The notes below the pieces were generated by a model. It was not told the origin of the DNA, ran no database searches, and saw only the letters and a list, made by a program, of their open reading frames with translations. The translations under genes and the position numbers were made by a program. 64,000 bases of DNA, from assembly GCA_002070505.1 (NCBI GenBank), contig MWDJ01000010.1, positions 26,382-90,381 on the forward strand, read 5' to 3'. Source of the DNA: Bacteroidetes bacterium ADurb.Bin145. GTDB lineage: Bacteria; Bacteroidota; Bacteroidia; Bacteroidales; VadinHA17. How positions within the stretch are numbered: position 1 is the stretch's first letter; the number at the start of each line of letters is the position of its first letter. This document shows positions 1 through 8,058 of the stretch, piece by piece.

Positions 1-768
1 TCCCACGCATGCACCTACAGGATCGATCCTTTCATCATACGATTCCACTGCAACCTTTGCCCTTTCGCCGGGGACCCTGACGATCTTTTTAATTGTTATC
101 AATCCGTCAAAAATCTCGGGGACTTCAAGTTCAAAGAGTCTTTCAAGGAATACCGGTGAAGTACGGCTCAGTATTATGAAGGGGGTATTATTCCTCATTT
201 CGACTTTTATCACAACAGCCCTTATAGTATCACCTTTACGGAAGTGATCGGAAGGTATTTGTTCGCTTTTTGGAAGAATAAGCTCATTGCCATCGTCATC
301 GAGTACCAGGATCTCTCTTTTCCAGACCTGATAAACCTCTCCGGTTACAATCTCACCGATCCTGTCCTTGTATTTCACATAAATATTGTTCTTCTCAAGA
401 TCAAGGATACGCGCTGTAAGGTTTTGTCTCAGCGACAGAATGGCTCTTCTTCCGAAATCAAGAAATTTAACTTCATCTGATACTTCTTCTCCGACTTCAT
501 AATCCTCGTCTATCTCTTTCGCCTGCGAAAGCGGTATCTGTGTTATGGGGTCTGTAAGCTGGTCATCTTCTACCACAACCCTGTTCCTCCAAATTTCGAA
601 ATCACCTTTATCAATGTTGACAATTATGTCAAAATTATCAGCTGATCCGTACTTCTTTGCGAGCATTCCCCTGAAAACATCCTCAAGAACGCTCATCATT
701 GTAGGCCGGTCAATGTTCTTCAGCTCTTTAAATTCTGAAAAGGTGTCGATCAAATTAACATTTTCCAT
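1..768 (-). CDS. nusA: Transcription termination/antitermination factor NusA (N-terminal part, cut by window edge)
   Basis: Translating the minus strand from the ATG at 768 gives 256 uninterrupted codons up to the window edge. They contain the NusA N-terminal RNA-polymerase-binding domain, then an S1 RNA-binding domain at about residues 130-200 (seen as DRIGEIVTGEVYQVWKRE and LPKSEQIPSDHFRKGD), then the start of the KH region (RVPGERAKVAVES, with the ERIDPVGACVG turn at the very edge). NusA binds RNA polymerase and modulates pausing, termination and antitermination. The gene follows rimP by 16 bases on the same strand, the standard rimP-nusA-infB order, so infB would be expected just beyond the left edge. 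The C-terminal KH and any acidic repeats are not visible. Identification is firm. Confidence 0.95.
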   Translation of the reverse strand, partial: MENVNLIDTFSEFKELKNIDRPTMMSVLEDVFRGMLAKKYGSADNFDIIVNIDKGDFEIWRNRVVVEDDQLTDPITQIPLSQAKEIDEDYEVGEEVSDEVKFLDFGRRAILSLRQNLTARILDLEKNNIYVKYKDRIGEIVTGEVYQVWKREILVLDDDGNELILPKSEQIPSDHFRKGDTIRAVVIKVEMRNNTPFIILSRTSPVFLERLFELEVPEIFDGLITIKKIVRVPGERAKVAVESYDERIDPVGACVG

Positions 769-784
769 CTGGCTTAAATCCCTT

Positions 785-1240
785 TTATGTTTTTATACTA
801 TAAAATTCCTTCGTTGATTTCACCTGGTCAAAATTAAAGGAAATGTCATGCTTTTCGGGTTTCTTTCCTTTAATTCGGATTTCAGTTTCCAGTTCAAAAC
901 CTCCCCTGGTAACATTTTTCAAAATACCGGTGAATTTTTCTCCTTCAAGGTTTATGACCTCAACTTTTTTCCCTTCGTTTTTCCTGTACTGCTCAATTAC
1001 AACAAACTGAGCGTCAAGGCCCGGGGATGAAACCTGCAATTCAAAATCCTCAGAATTCCGGTCAAGGCTGGCCTCAATACTGCGGTGAAGATCCACACAC
1101 TGATCCAAAGAGATACCGGCTGCTGTATCGACAGTCACAAATATCCGGTCTGGACCGCCTGTCTTAACAGAGACCAGAAATATATCAGTTCCCTTAATAC
1201 ACTCACTGACAATATTTTCTATTCTACTTTTCTCTATCAT
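785..1240 (-). CDS. rimP: Ribosome maturation factor RimP
   Basis: 151 residues, the usual RimP length. The N-terminal alpha/beta domain includes the segment GPDRIFVTVDTAAGISLDQC and the downstream motif LQVSSPGLD, the family's VSSPGLDRPL-like signature; a small C-terminal SH3-like barrel follows (about residues 90-151). RimP binds the 30S subunit and assists its late maturation. It is the first gene of the rimP-nusA unit. The ATG at 1240 is preceded by a 66-base leader that holds a hairpin (1263-1280) and by a well-formed Bacteroidota promoter (1307-1336). No Shine-Dalgarno sequence is evident, as is normal in this phylum. Identification is firm. Confidence 0.93.
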   Translation of the reverse strand: MIEKSRIENIVSECIKGTDIFLVSVKTGGPDRIFVTVDTAAGISLDQCVDLHRSIEASLDRNSEDFELQVSSPGLDAQFVVIEQYRKNEGKKVEVINLEGEKFTGILKNVTRGGFELETEIRIKGKKPEKHDISFNFDQVKSTKEFYSIKT

Positions 1241-1262
1241 TCTGAATTAAGGATAACAAAAT

Positions 1263-1280
1263 AGGGGACTCTGGTCCCCT
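1263..1280 (-). promoter_or_regulatory. Hairpin in the rimP leader RNA
   Basis: A perfect 7-base-pair stem (AGGGGAC / GTCCCCT) with a 4-base loop lies between the rimP promoter and the rimP start. Read on the minus strand it is followed by a short T-rich run (ATTTTGTT), so it could act as a weak attenuator or a structured leader element. It is symmetric, so direction cannot be decided from the stem alone. Confidence 0.5.
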
Positions 1281-1306
1281 AGGCTCAATTCCCCTCTTTT
1301 CGGATG

Positions 1307-1336
1307 CAAAGATAATCAAGGTTTTGGAAATAGCAA
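1307..1336 (-). promoter_or_regulatory. Promoter of rimP-nusA (Bacteroidota sigma-A type)
   Basis: On the minus strand a TTG (1336-1334) is followed after exactly 19 bases by TATCTTTG (1314-1307). This matches the Bacteroidota consensus TTG-N19-TAnnTTTG without mismatch. The predicted transcript start is about 1300, giving a leader of about 60 bases. Its -33 element lies upstream of the ATG at 1381 of the divergent radical SAM gene, which argues against the longer start of that gene at 1324. Confidence 0.75.
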
Positions 1337-1380
1337 GCATTCAGGTAAATAATAATATTATTTTGCGACCTTTGTGGCTT

Positions 1381-2316
1381 ATGATGAGGGAAATATATAC
1401 AAAAAAGGAAATTGAACAGTTGTCGGATTGTACTCTCTGTCCAAGAGAATGCGGTGTCGACAGGTTTTCCGGTGGTAAAGGTTATTGTGGGGCGGATGCA
1501 GGGCTTAATATAGCATCAATATGTATACACCGGGGAGAAGAGCCTCCGATAAGCGGGCCTGATGGTATTTGCAATATCTTTTTCTCAGGTTGTAATCTCA
1601 GGTGCATTTATTGCCAGAATTTCGAGATCAGCCGGCCCGGGATTTCTTCAGAAAACTATACATTTGAAGCAGCCCTGGATAAAATCACATCTATTCTTGA
1701 AGGCGGTATCAAAGCAGTCGGTTTTGTTTCTCCATCCCATGTGATACCTCAGGTGAGAGCGTTAGTAAGAGAGATTAGAAAAAGAGGACTCAGGCCTGTA
1801 ACAGTATATAATACAAACAGCTATGACAAACCTGAAGTGATCAGTGAAAATGAAGAACTGATAGACGTTTATCTCCCCGATCTTAAATATGTCACCCCTG
1901 AAATTGCACAGGAATATTCAGATGCAGCCGCTTACCCTGAAGTCGCCCTGGCTGCTCTCAGGGAAATGTATTATCAGAAAGGCTCTGTGCTTCATACCGA
2001 TGATAAAGGAAGGGCAGAGAAGGGGATACTGATTCGCCATCTCGTCCTTCCCGGTCATGCTGAGGAGAGCAAAAGGGTATTGAAAAGGATAGCTGAAGAA
2101 CTTTCGCCCGGGGTAAGTTTATCACTTATGTCACAGTATTATCCTATACCCGAAATTAAAGATCACACAATACTTAATCGTACTTTATATAAAGCAGAAT
2201 ATGAATCAGTTATCGAGGTAATGAAAAGTCTTGGCTTCCGCAACGGATGGATACAGGATTTAAACAGCAACCTCAATTACAGGCCGGATTTTAAAAATAC
2301 TCATCCGTTTGAATAG
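1381..2316 (+). CDS. Radical SAM protein, PflX-like (COG1313 type)
   Basis: About 311 residues. The radical SAM cluster motif CX3CX2C is plain in FSGCNLRCIYCQNFEIS. It is preceded by an extra N-terminal cysteine set (CTLCPRECG and a later GYCG), which is characteristic of the PflX-like COG1313 group. These proteins resemble pyruvate-formate-lyase activases, but their substrate is generally unassigned, and nothing nearby (no glycyl radical enzyme) names one here. The frame is open from 1324, but I start at 1381. The family N-terminus begins there, and the divergent rimP promoter occupies 1307-1336. A second ATG follows directly at 1384. The family call is good; function is unknown. Confidence 0.85.
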   Translation: MMREIYTKKEIEQLSDCTLCPRECGVDRFSGGKGYCGADAGLNIASICIHRGEEPPISGPDGICNIFFSGCNLRCIYCQNFEISRPGISSENYTFEAALDKITSILEGGIKAVGFVSPSHVIPQVRALVREIRKRGLRPVTVYNTNSYDKPEVISENEELIDVYLPDLKYVTPEIAQEYSDAAAYPEVALAALREMYYQKGSVLHTDDKGRAEKGILIRHLVLPGHAEESKRVLKRIAEELSPGVSLSLMSQYYPIPEIKDHTILNRTLYKAEYESVIEVMKSLGFRNGWIQDLNSNLNYRPDFKNTHPFE

Positions 2317-2389
2317 CAGGTTTCTTATGAAACATAAAAGAATTCGAGAGATTTTGTTAGATTTACGCATATTAAAAAGTCTCTCAATC

Positions 2390-3283
2390 ATGAAAAGATC
2401 TATCCTGATTGTTATCATTTTAAGCCTTGTCGCATTTTCATGCAGAACGGGTACCAGGAAAGCCGAAGGGAATGTTTCAGATCATTTGAAACAATTCAGA
2501 ATTACCGAATTATGGAGGACTGATACTCTTCTGTTGACTCCGGAATCGGTGATATTTGACAGATCACGTGATGTGATTTATGTTTCTAACATGAATCTTG
2601 AACCAAGACTGAAGGATGGGAATGGCTTCATTTCGCGTTTGGATATGAACGGGAAAATACTTGATCTTCATTGGATAGACGGGTTGAGTTCACCAAAAGG
2701 GCTCGCAATACTCGGAGATACCCTTTTTGCAGCAGACGTGGATGAGATAGTAGCGATGGATATCAATGCGGGGAAAATAATTACAAAGATCTCTATTCCG
2801 GGAGCGAAAATGATCAACGATATAACATCTGCTCCGGACGGGACTCTTTACATCTCCGATACTGATGCAAATAAAATATATCATTACTCAGGGGGCAAGG
2901 TCAGAGATTGGCTGACTGAGGGATTGAGTGGTCCGAACGGGCTTCTGTTCGATGGCGTGAGAATGCTGATCGCTTCACAGGGGAGTAATGATTATGCATC
3001 TGCTGATATGACAACAAAAGGTAAAATTATCCTGACAGAAAATATAAATCATGCAGACGGTATTGCTTTTACGGGGATTACAGGATATTATTTCGTTTCA
3101 GACTGGAATGGCATAATATACATGATAAATCCGGATTATTCAAAAGTATCTCTTCTAAGTACGATTGATAAGGGTATCAATACGGCAGATCTGGCATATG
3201 ATCCGGAGCTTAATATGCTTATTGTTCCGACATTTTATAAAAATTGTGTTGTAGCTTATAAGCTGGAAGAACCGGGGCAGTAG
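2390..3283 (+). CDS. SMP-30/gluconolactonase-like beta-propeller lipoprotein
   Basis: The frame is open from 2309, overlapping the previous gene by 8 bases, but a clean lipoprotein signal begins at the ATG at 2390 (MKRSILIVIILSLVAFSC, Cys at residue 18). This gives a mature protein of about 280 residues, probably anchored in the envelope. The body has repeated propeller-like segments: SSPKGLAILGDTLFAADVD, TSAPDGTLYISDTDANKIY, GLSGPNGLLFDG and GIAFTGITGYYFVSDW. These match the SMP-30/NHL type of six-bladed propeller found in lactonases and sugar-binding proteins. A catalytic lactonase role is not shown. It lies between a radical SAM gene and a DUF2784 gene in the same direction and may be co-transcribed with them. 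Confidence 0.75.
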   Translation: MKRSILIVIILSLVAFSCRTGTRKAEGNVSDHLKQFRITELWRTDTLLLTPESVIFDRSRDVIYVSNMNLEPRLKDGNGFISRLDMNGKILDLHWIDGLSSPKGLAILGDTLFAADVDEIVAMDINAGKIITKISIPGAKMINDITSAPDGTLYISDTDANKIYHYSGGKVRDWLTEGLSGPNGLLFDGVRMLIASQGSNDYASADMTTKGKIILTENINHADGIAFTGITGYYFVSDWNGIIYMINPDYSKVSLLSTIDKGINTADLAYDPELNMLIVPTFYKNCVVAYKLEEPGQ

Positions 3284-3337
3284 ACAGGACGTTGAATATA
3301 GAAGTCATTCTGACTCCGGAGATACATATTTACGCCA

Positions 3338-3742
3338 ATGTTGTATCACCTGCTTGATATATTCTTTGTTATTTTCCATACTTTTCTTTTGTTGTTTAAT
3401 CTCTCAGGCTGGATATGGAGAAAAACACGAAAGATAAACCTGGCCATACTGATTCTCACCGGTGCTTCCTGGTCTTTACTGGGCTGGATCGTTGGAGTTC
3501 CAGGTTACTGTCCCCTCACCGACTGGCATTTTAATATACTTGAGAGACTCGGGAGGACTAATCTCCCGTCTTCATATGTTAAGTATCTCGCTGACAGGAT
3601 TACGGGAGCAGATTTCAGTCAGGGATTCATTGATAAGTTTACACTTTATTCGTTTCTGGCAGCTCTGGCAATATCTATATTTTTAAATATAAAGGATTTA
3701 ACGGTAAAAATCAGGAAGAAGCAAAAAGAAAATGAGCGGTGA
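3338..3742 (+). CDS. DUF2784 family membrane protein
   Basis: 134 residues with three to four hydrophobic helices: about residues 4-25, 35-52 and 100-117, plus a shorter one. The central motif GYCPLTDWHFNILERLG is the DUF2784 hallmark. The family has no established biochemical role. The gene starts 54 bases after the propeller lipoprotein, and its last bases form the left arm of the downstream terminator hairpin, so the stop codon TGA (3740-3742) lies inside the stem. It is probably the last gene of the plus-strand group starting at 1381. The family call is good; function is unknown. Confidence 0.8.
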   Translation: MLYHLLDIFFVIFHTFLLLFNLSGWIWRKTRKINLAILILTGASWSLLGWIVGVPGYCPLTDWHFNILERLGRTNLPSSYVKYLADRITGADFSQGFIDKFTLYSFLAALAISIFLNIKDLTVKIRKKQKENER

Positions 3743-3761
3743 AATTAAATCACCGCTCATT
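3731..3761. terminator. Bidirectional terminator between convergent genes
   Basis: A perfect 12-base-pair inverted repeat (3731-3742 and 3750-3761) with a 7-base loop. On the minus strand the stem is followed by TTCTTTTTGC, a good U-tract, so it best serves the minus-strand gene ending at 3785. The plus-strand side is less T-rich. The left arm includes the last codons and the stop of the DUF2784 gene. Confidence 0.8.
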
Positions 3762-3784
3762 TCTCAATTCAGGTAAAAACCCTT

Positions 3785-5200
3785 TTATCTTCTTCTGGAA
3801 TTATTTGAGTTATTTGATTCTTTGTTCTTTTCGGCCTTTTTAGATTCGGTATTGCTTTTACTGTTTTCTTTTGCACTTTGTCTGGTGGCAGCTCTTTCAG
3901 TGCGTGTGGATTGCCTTGAGGCTTTTGGAGTTTCCTTACTGCTGCTTCTTTCAGGTTTAGCAACTGTTGTCGACCTTGTTGAAGTCCTTGCCTGCCCGGC
4001 TGATGTTCCCCTGTTGCGTTCAACAGTAGTTGTGGTTGATCTGTTTGCGTTTCCCTGATTCTGACCATTAGCCTGGTCCTTTGTCCGTTCAGTAGTGGTT
4101 GTCGTTGTCCTGGTTGTTGTTCCTGGATTCTGACCTGTGGTTCTTTCTTTTGAACGTTCTCTTACAGTAGATGTAGTTCTTGTGGAAGTACCCGTATTCT
4201 GGTCAGTTGTTCTCTCCCTGGTTCTTTCAGTAGTTCTTGACTGGACAGGAGCACCCTGTCGGGTAGCCTCGCTATTCCGGTCCCTGCTTGATCTTGATAC
4301 ACTACTTCTGTTATTGACTGCAGGAGTATTTTCAGCAGTTCTTCTGGGCTGATCGGGATGCAGTTTTGTAAAGAGAGCTTCACCTTCCCTTCTCTGTTCT
4401 GGACGAGCGTATGTTTCTCTGTAATTTCCTTCTTTAATCCTTGCATAGACTCTTGGGGACTGAGCGCGTATACCTCTGTAATAGTATTCATTATATCTCG
4501 TGTATCTTGGGCGGTCCCACAGGCGATAGTGAACGTAGTAATGATGGTAGAAGTTATAATGGTATCCGTAGTAGTAGTGCCAGTAGAATGGTCTCCAGGG
4601 TCTCCAGGCCGGAGGGTAATAACCCCAGTACCATGAAGAGCGCCATACAACGTAGTTTGGCATGTATATGAACCTTACCACAGGCCATGCAGCTACCTCG
4701 TAAGGTGTGGTTCTTATAATTGTAACATTTGTTACATTTCTCCTGTTGCCGATATAGCCTGGATTGGGTGTTTCATCATATATAGGTTCAATGATGTAAT
4801 TTCTGCCATATAATGCTTCATCACCTATAAGCTGGATCTCTACAGAGCCGTTACGCAGCTTTTCTACTGTAAAGACAGCCACATCCTGACTCTCATTCCG
4901 GTCAAGAGCAACCCTTAATACTATTGTATGAACATTTCCGTCGACATAATCACTAACCGTTATATAATCTATAAGGTTATCTCCGTTCAGATCAAGGTTA
5001 TTGATCCTGTTGTTTTCGTCATTAAGGCCTCTTTCGAAACCCTCAAGGGTCTCTGATTCCTGGAACAGTTTCATAACTGCATACAGGTTCAGGTTGTCTC
5101 CGGGCAGTCCCAGGTATTCATCAGGATAATCCTGTGCAAAAACTGTGGTCGCAAATGTGACCAGGACTGCGAGAATCGATGTGGTTATTAACTTTTTCAT
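3785..5200 (-). CDS. Secreted Tyr/Trp/His-rich protein with long Thr/Arg low-complexity tail
   Basis: 471 residues; no family I can name. Residues 1-22 are a signal peptide (MKKLITTSILAVLVTFATTVFAQ). Residues 25-170 form a compact-looking domain that holds an EF-hand-like loop (LDLNGDNLIDYITV). Residues about 170-245 are extremely rich in Trp, Tyr and His (WYWGYYPPAWRPWRPFYWHY and onward). The last 200 residues are low-complexity Thr/Arg/Gln/Ser with repeated blocks of the type RTTERTKDQNxG. Such proteins are exported and probably bind cell wall, outer membrane or matrix, but this is inference. The gene is monocistronic: its own terminator lies at 3731-3761 and 128 bases separate it from the upstream gene. 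The basic tail gives long antisense open frames that are not genes. Confidence 0.7.
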   Translation of the reverse strand: MKKLITTSILAVLVTFATTVFAQDYPDEYLGLPGDNLNLYAVMKLFQESETLEGFERGLNDENNRINNLDLNGDNLIDYITVSDYVDGNVHTIVLRVALDRNESQDVAVFTVEKLRNGSVEIQLIGDEALYGRNYIIEPIYDETPNPGYIGNRRNVTNVTIIRTTPYEVAAWPVVRFIYMPNYVVWRSSWYWGYYPPAWRPWRPFYWHYYYGYHYNFYHHYYVHYRLWDRPRYTRYNEYYYRGIRAQSPRVYARIKEGNYRETYARPEQRREGEALFTKLHPDQPRRTAENTPAVNNRSSVSRSSRDRNSEATRQGAPVQSRTTERTRERTTDQNTGTSTRTTSTVRERSKERTTGQNPGTTTRTTTTTTERTKDQANGQNQGNANRSTTTTVERNRGTSAGQARTSTRSTTVAKPERSSSKETPKASRQSTRTERAATRQSAKENSKSNTESKKAEKNKESNNSNNSRRR

Positions 5201-5328
5201 TTCTTTAAGTATTAGAAGAATCAGCTCTTCATCTTATCAATATCAAATGGTGTACCAATTTTTATTTATTATTTCAAAATGTTGTTTATCAAATATTTAC
5301 GCTGCAGTGAATTTCAAAGGATTGGATA

Positions 5329-6624
5329 TTATTTACGGAAATTCGCAACTACTCTGCCTTCCTGCTTTGTCAAATCCACTTCTTTTGAGACACCATTGAC
5401 AGTAATTCTGTATTTCCCATAAAAAGCCGGTACGGAGAACAATCCTTTCTTGCCGGCTGTTCCTGATTCTTTCGTCCACCATTCCTTAAACACAAGGTTT
5501 TTGTAAGCTTCCAGGGCAGGAGTGGGTGACCAGTCAAGCTTGTATAAGGAAGAAGAAGGGATCCAGTTGGCACCTTCCCAGAAACCCCACATAAGGATTC
5601 CCTCGACTGCCGGGTGGGCAAAGCATATTCTGTAATAATCTTCGATTTCTTTTGCTTTTAATTTCTCCTGTTCAGGAGTCAGTTGAGACCGGCGGAATTC
5701 CGAACGCATTCCCGGCAGGTTGAACTCTGTAACACGAATCGGGAGTTTAAAAGTTGCCAGTGAATCAAGTGCATTCCTGAGTACCTGGCGATCAAAAGTT
5801 TCCAGGTGGCTGTGTCCTTGTGCCCCGATTCCGGCTATAGGTATTCCCTGTTTAAGTAATTTGCGGATATGGGCCATATATTCCGGCAGCCCGATATCGA
5901 GGGGAGAATCTGTAATAAGAACATCATAATCATTTACATAGAGTTTTGCATCAGGATCACCTTTAAGTGCCCATTCTGCCATCTGTTTTGTTATTTCAGG
6001 ACCAAGCCTGTCTTCAAAATAATTCCCGTGTATCATCTCATTATTGAGGTCGTATTCAGCAAACCGGCCCTTGTATCTTTTTGTTATCCTTTCAGCCCGG
6101 CTCTGTATCCTCTGCCTTAATTCGTTGTCATCCATTTCAGTAACCCATGATTGTATGTAGGTCTGACCAGTGTTGGGCGATTTTAAGATTCCCCAGAATA
6201 GATTATGTCCCCTTAGAGGGATATTGTTTTTCTCTGTAAAACTTAATATTGAGTCTATTACTGCATAATTTTCCTGATCTTTCCGGGGCTCCATTACGGC
6301 CCATTTCAAAGCATTTTCAGTTACAGCTGAATTAAAATTCTCAAGGAATTTTTCCTTGAATTTCTTAAGGTCATCAGGTTTCATACCTCCGGCCAGACTG
6401 TTTGGTATTGCACATCCAAACCAGAATTCATGGCTCAGCTGCTCAACGATAACCTTCTGGCCTTTTTTTGCTTTGACAACCAGTTCGCCTTTCCGGTATC
6501 TGGCAATAGACTCACTCAGGCTTAAAGGCGCTTGGCTTCTTGCTGCAATATTGAAAAGAGAAATGATCATACTGCAGAAAATGATCTTTTTGAGGCAAAG
6601 CTGTATTTTTTCCATGTTGATCAT
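5329..6624 (-). CDS. Endo-1,4-beta-xylanase, glycoside hydrolase family 10
   Basis: 431 residues with an N-terminal hydrophobic export signal (to about residue 30, ending ARSQA). The GH10 barrel shows both catalytic glutamates: Glu196 in DLNNEMIHGN (acid/base) and Glu300 in IRVTEFNLPG (nucleophile). Other GH10 landmarks are the GHNLFWG and MWGFWEG segments. It should cleave internal beta-1,4 bonds of xylan, in the periplasm or outside the cell. A C-terminal extension of about 60 residues (YGKYRITVNGVSKEVDLTKQ) looks like a small beta domain. It stands outside any SusC/D polysaccharide locus, so it may be a lone degradative enzyme. A start at the ATG at 6615 (residue 4) is equally possible. 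Confidence 0.88.
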   Translation of the reverse strand: MINMEKIQLCLKKIIFCSMIISLFNIAARSQAPLSLSESIARYRKGELVVKAKKGQKVIVEQLSHEFWFGCAIPNSLAGGMKPDDLKKFKEKFLENFNSAVTENALKWAVMEPRKDQENYAVIDSILSFTEKNNIPLRGHNLFWGILKSPNTGQTYIQSWVTEMDDNELRQRIQSRAERITKRYKGRFAEYDLNNEMIHGNYFEDRLGPEITKQMAEWALKGDPDAKLYVNDYDVLITDSPLDIGLPEYMAHIRKLLKQGIPIAGIGAQGHSHLETFDRQVLRNALDSLATFKLPIRVTEFNLPGMRSEFRRSQLTPEQEKLKAKEIEDYYRICFAHPAVEGILMWGFWEGANWIPSSSLYKLDWSPTPALEAYKNLVFKEWWTKESGTAGKKGLFSVPAFYGKYRITVNGVSKEVDLTKQEGRVVANFRK

Positions 6625-6641
6625 TTTGAAATATTAAACGA

Positions 6642-6863
6642 TCAGAAAAACTTTTTATAAATCCATATGATCAGTGTAAATAATACACTTAATAAAATCA
6701 TCGTAGTAATCGGGAAATAGAATTTTACATTTTCTTTTTCGATCCTTATATCTCCCGGGAGATTGCCTATCCAATGCATCTTATTACCTGCAAAGCAGAT
6801 AATTAATCCTGTAATAATAAGAATTATGCCAATAGTTATTAATATTTTACCGAGTTGAGGCAT
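6642..6863 (-). CDS. DUF2905 family small membrane protein
   Basis: 73 residues: an N-terminal helix (about 6-26), the central motif MHWIGNLPGDIRIEKENVKFYFPITT, and a second helix (about 50-68). This two-helix layout with GNLPGDI and the FYFP motif is the DUF2905 family. Its function is not known. It ends 17 bases before the GH10 start on the same strand and could share its transcript. Confidence 0.8.
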   Translation of the reverse strand: MPQLGKILITIGIILIITGLIICFAGNKMHWIGNLPGDIRIEKENVKFYFPITTMILLSVLFTLIIWIYKKFF

Positions 6864-6980
6864 GTTAACAAAGGTCTCAGTAAAGTTATTATAAAATGAA
6901 AAGATAACCCATTGATGAATTAAGTACTATGAAAATTTTTTAAACATGAAATATTTACCTGAGTTATCTGTTAATGTCTT

Positions 6981-7011
6981 TTGAGATCCTTAAAAAATTA
7001 CGTTACTTTAG
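6981..7011 (+). promoter_or_regulatory. Probable promoter of the lipoprotein gene at 7080
   Basis: TTG at 6981-6983, a 20-base spacer, then TACTTTAG at 7004-7011, one mismatch from TAnnTTTG. The predicted start of transcription is about 7018, giving a leader of about 60 bases. Confidence 0.4.
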
Positions 7012-7079
7012 CAGCATCTTTTTGGACAGCTTACTGAGAAACCCTCCGGAAGATCAGATTTTTAATCAATTCATTCAAA

Positions 7080-7592
7080 ATGACAAGAGCCTTTTACGTT
7101 TTTATTCTATCAGTTTTACTTATCATCCTGAATACCACAGCATGTAAAAAAGATGATAAAGATGTGCTTAACATAATTTCTGTAGAAGGAAATTCGATGA
7201 CAGAATACAATAAGGATTATATCCCTGAACAAGGGATATTTATACCATCGACCCTCTGGCAATGCGAAGGTACAATGTACAGGACATTTATTCAACTTGC
7301 ACTTCAGCCGTCAGCCGGTTTAATGTTTGAGATATTCACATCCAGTAATACAGAACAGATACCTGTCGGGACATTTTCTCTGGGTTCTCCATGTGCTGAA
7401 GGATTTACAGCTGCTTTCTATCCTTATTCAGGAAGTAAAACTACCGGGCTTTGTTTTTCAGCCGGGGCTATTACAATTGAAAAGGATGGGGATAAATATG
7501 ATATTGAAATGAATCTGACTATTGGTGATGAATGTGGCGGAGGAACAATGATAGGGAATTTTAACGGGACCCTTACCGAATCTCAGGATTAG
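7080..7592 (+). CDS. Hypothetical lipoprotein
   Basis: 170 residues. It begins with a lipoprotein signal whose lipobox is TTAC (Cys22), followed by a charged KKDDKD stretch, typical of Bacteroidota surface or periplasmic lipoproteins. The remaining 145 residues appear all-beta with four further cysteines (WQCEG, GSPCAEG, GLCFS, GDECGGG) that could form two disulfides. I recognise no family. It stands alone between two minus-strand genes, with its own probable promoter at 6981-7011. Confidence 0.65.
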   Translation: MTRAFYVFILSVLLIILNTTACKKDDKDVLNIISVEGNSMTEYNKDYIPEQGIFIPSTLWQCEGTMYRTFIQLALQPSAGLMFEIFTSSNTEQIPVGTFSLGSPCAEGFTAAFYPYSGSKTTGLCFSAGAITIEKDGDKYDIEMNLTIGDECGGGTMIGNFNGTLTESQD

Positions 7593-7664
7593 TCTTACTA
7601 TCGTTATTAATATTTTTTCACCTTTTTCCTTCGGGGAATATGCAGCTTACTTAATTTTAGTTCC

Positions 7665-8033
7665 TTAGCAGAGCTCCTGAAAAGATTTTCTGAATTCAAG
7701 AGGATGGGCGATATTATGAAAAGTCTCCCTGGTTCCGCCGGATCCGATAATTGTTATAGAGCCATAATTCAAAATCCGTCCCATTATTGACTGTTCAACA
7801 TTTACACTTTCGATCTTTGACAGATTCATTTCGAATGTGTTCCTGGCTATAAAACCTGTTTTAATAATTATTCTCCGGTTTGTGATCACATATTCAGACA
7901 GCCATCTTTCGAGCCATGCGTAGATAGTCAGTGTAAAAACTGATTTCAGGGAAAAGAATATAACCCAGTGCAGTTTTGTTTCAAAAACTACATTTTCATT
8001 GCTTATCAGATGTTTGTTTACATAACTTCCCAT
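7665..8033 (-). CDS. PH-domain membrane protein (YdbS/DUF304-like)
   Basis: 122 residues. A short N-terminal beta hairpin (NENVVFETKLHWVIFF) leads into one membrane segment (about 24-42). The bacterial PH domain follows, recognised by EYVITNRRIIIKTGFIARNTFEMNLSKIESVNVEQS and YGSITIIGSGGTRETF. This is the bPH_2/DUF304 type seen in YdbS-like proteins. It is shorter than most, with only one clear helix. Function is not established. It lies 25 bases downstream of the FMN reductase gene on the same strand. Confidence 0.75.
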   Translation of the reverse strand: MGSYVNKHLISNENVVFETKLHWVIFFSLKSVFTLTIYAWLERWLSEYVITNRRIIIKTGFIARNTFEMNLSKIESVNVEQSIMGRILNYGSITIIGSGGTRETFHNIAHPLEFRKSFQELC

Positions 8034-8058
8034 AAGAAAACATTTAAGGCAAAGGAAG

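Noticed and set aside
4162-4650. Open frame of 162 residues antisense-shifted within the Thr/Arg-rich protein gene
   Set aside because: It arises from the low-complexity repeat in another frame and shows no protein-like composition of its own.
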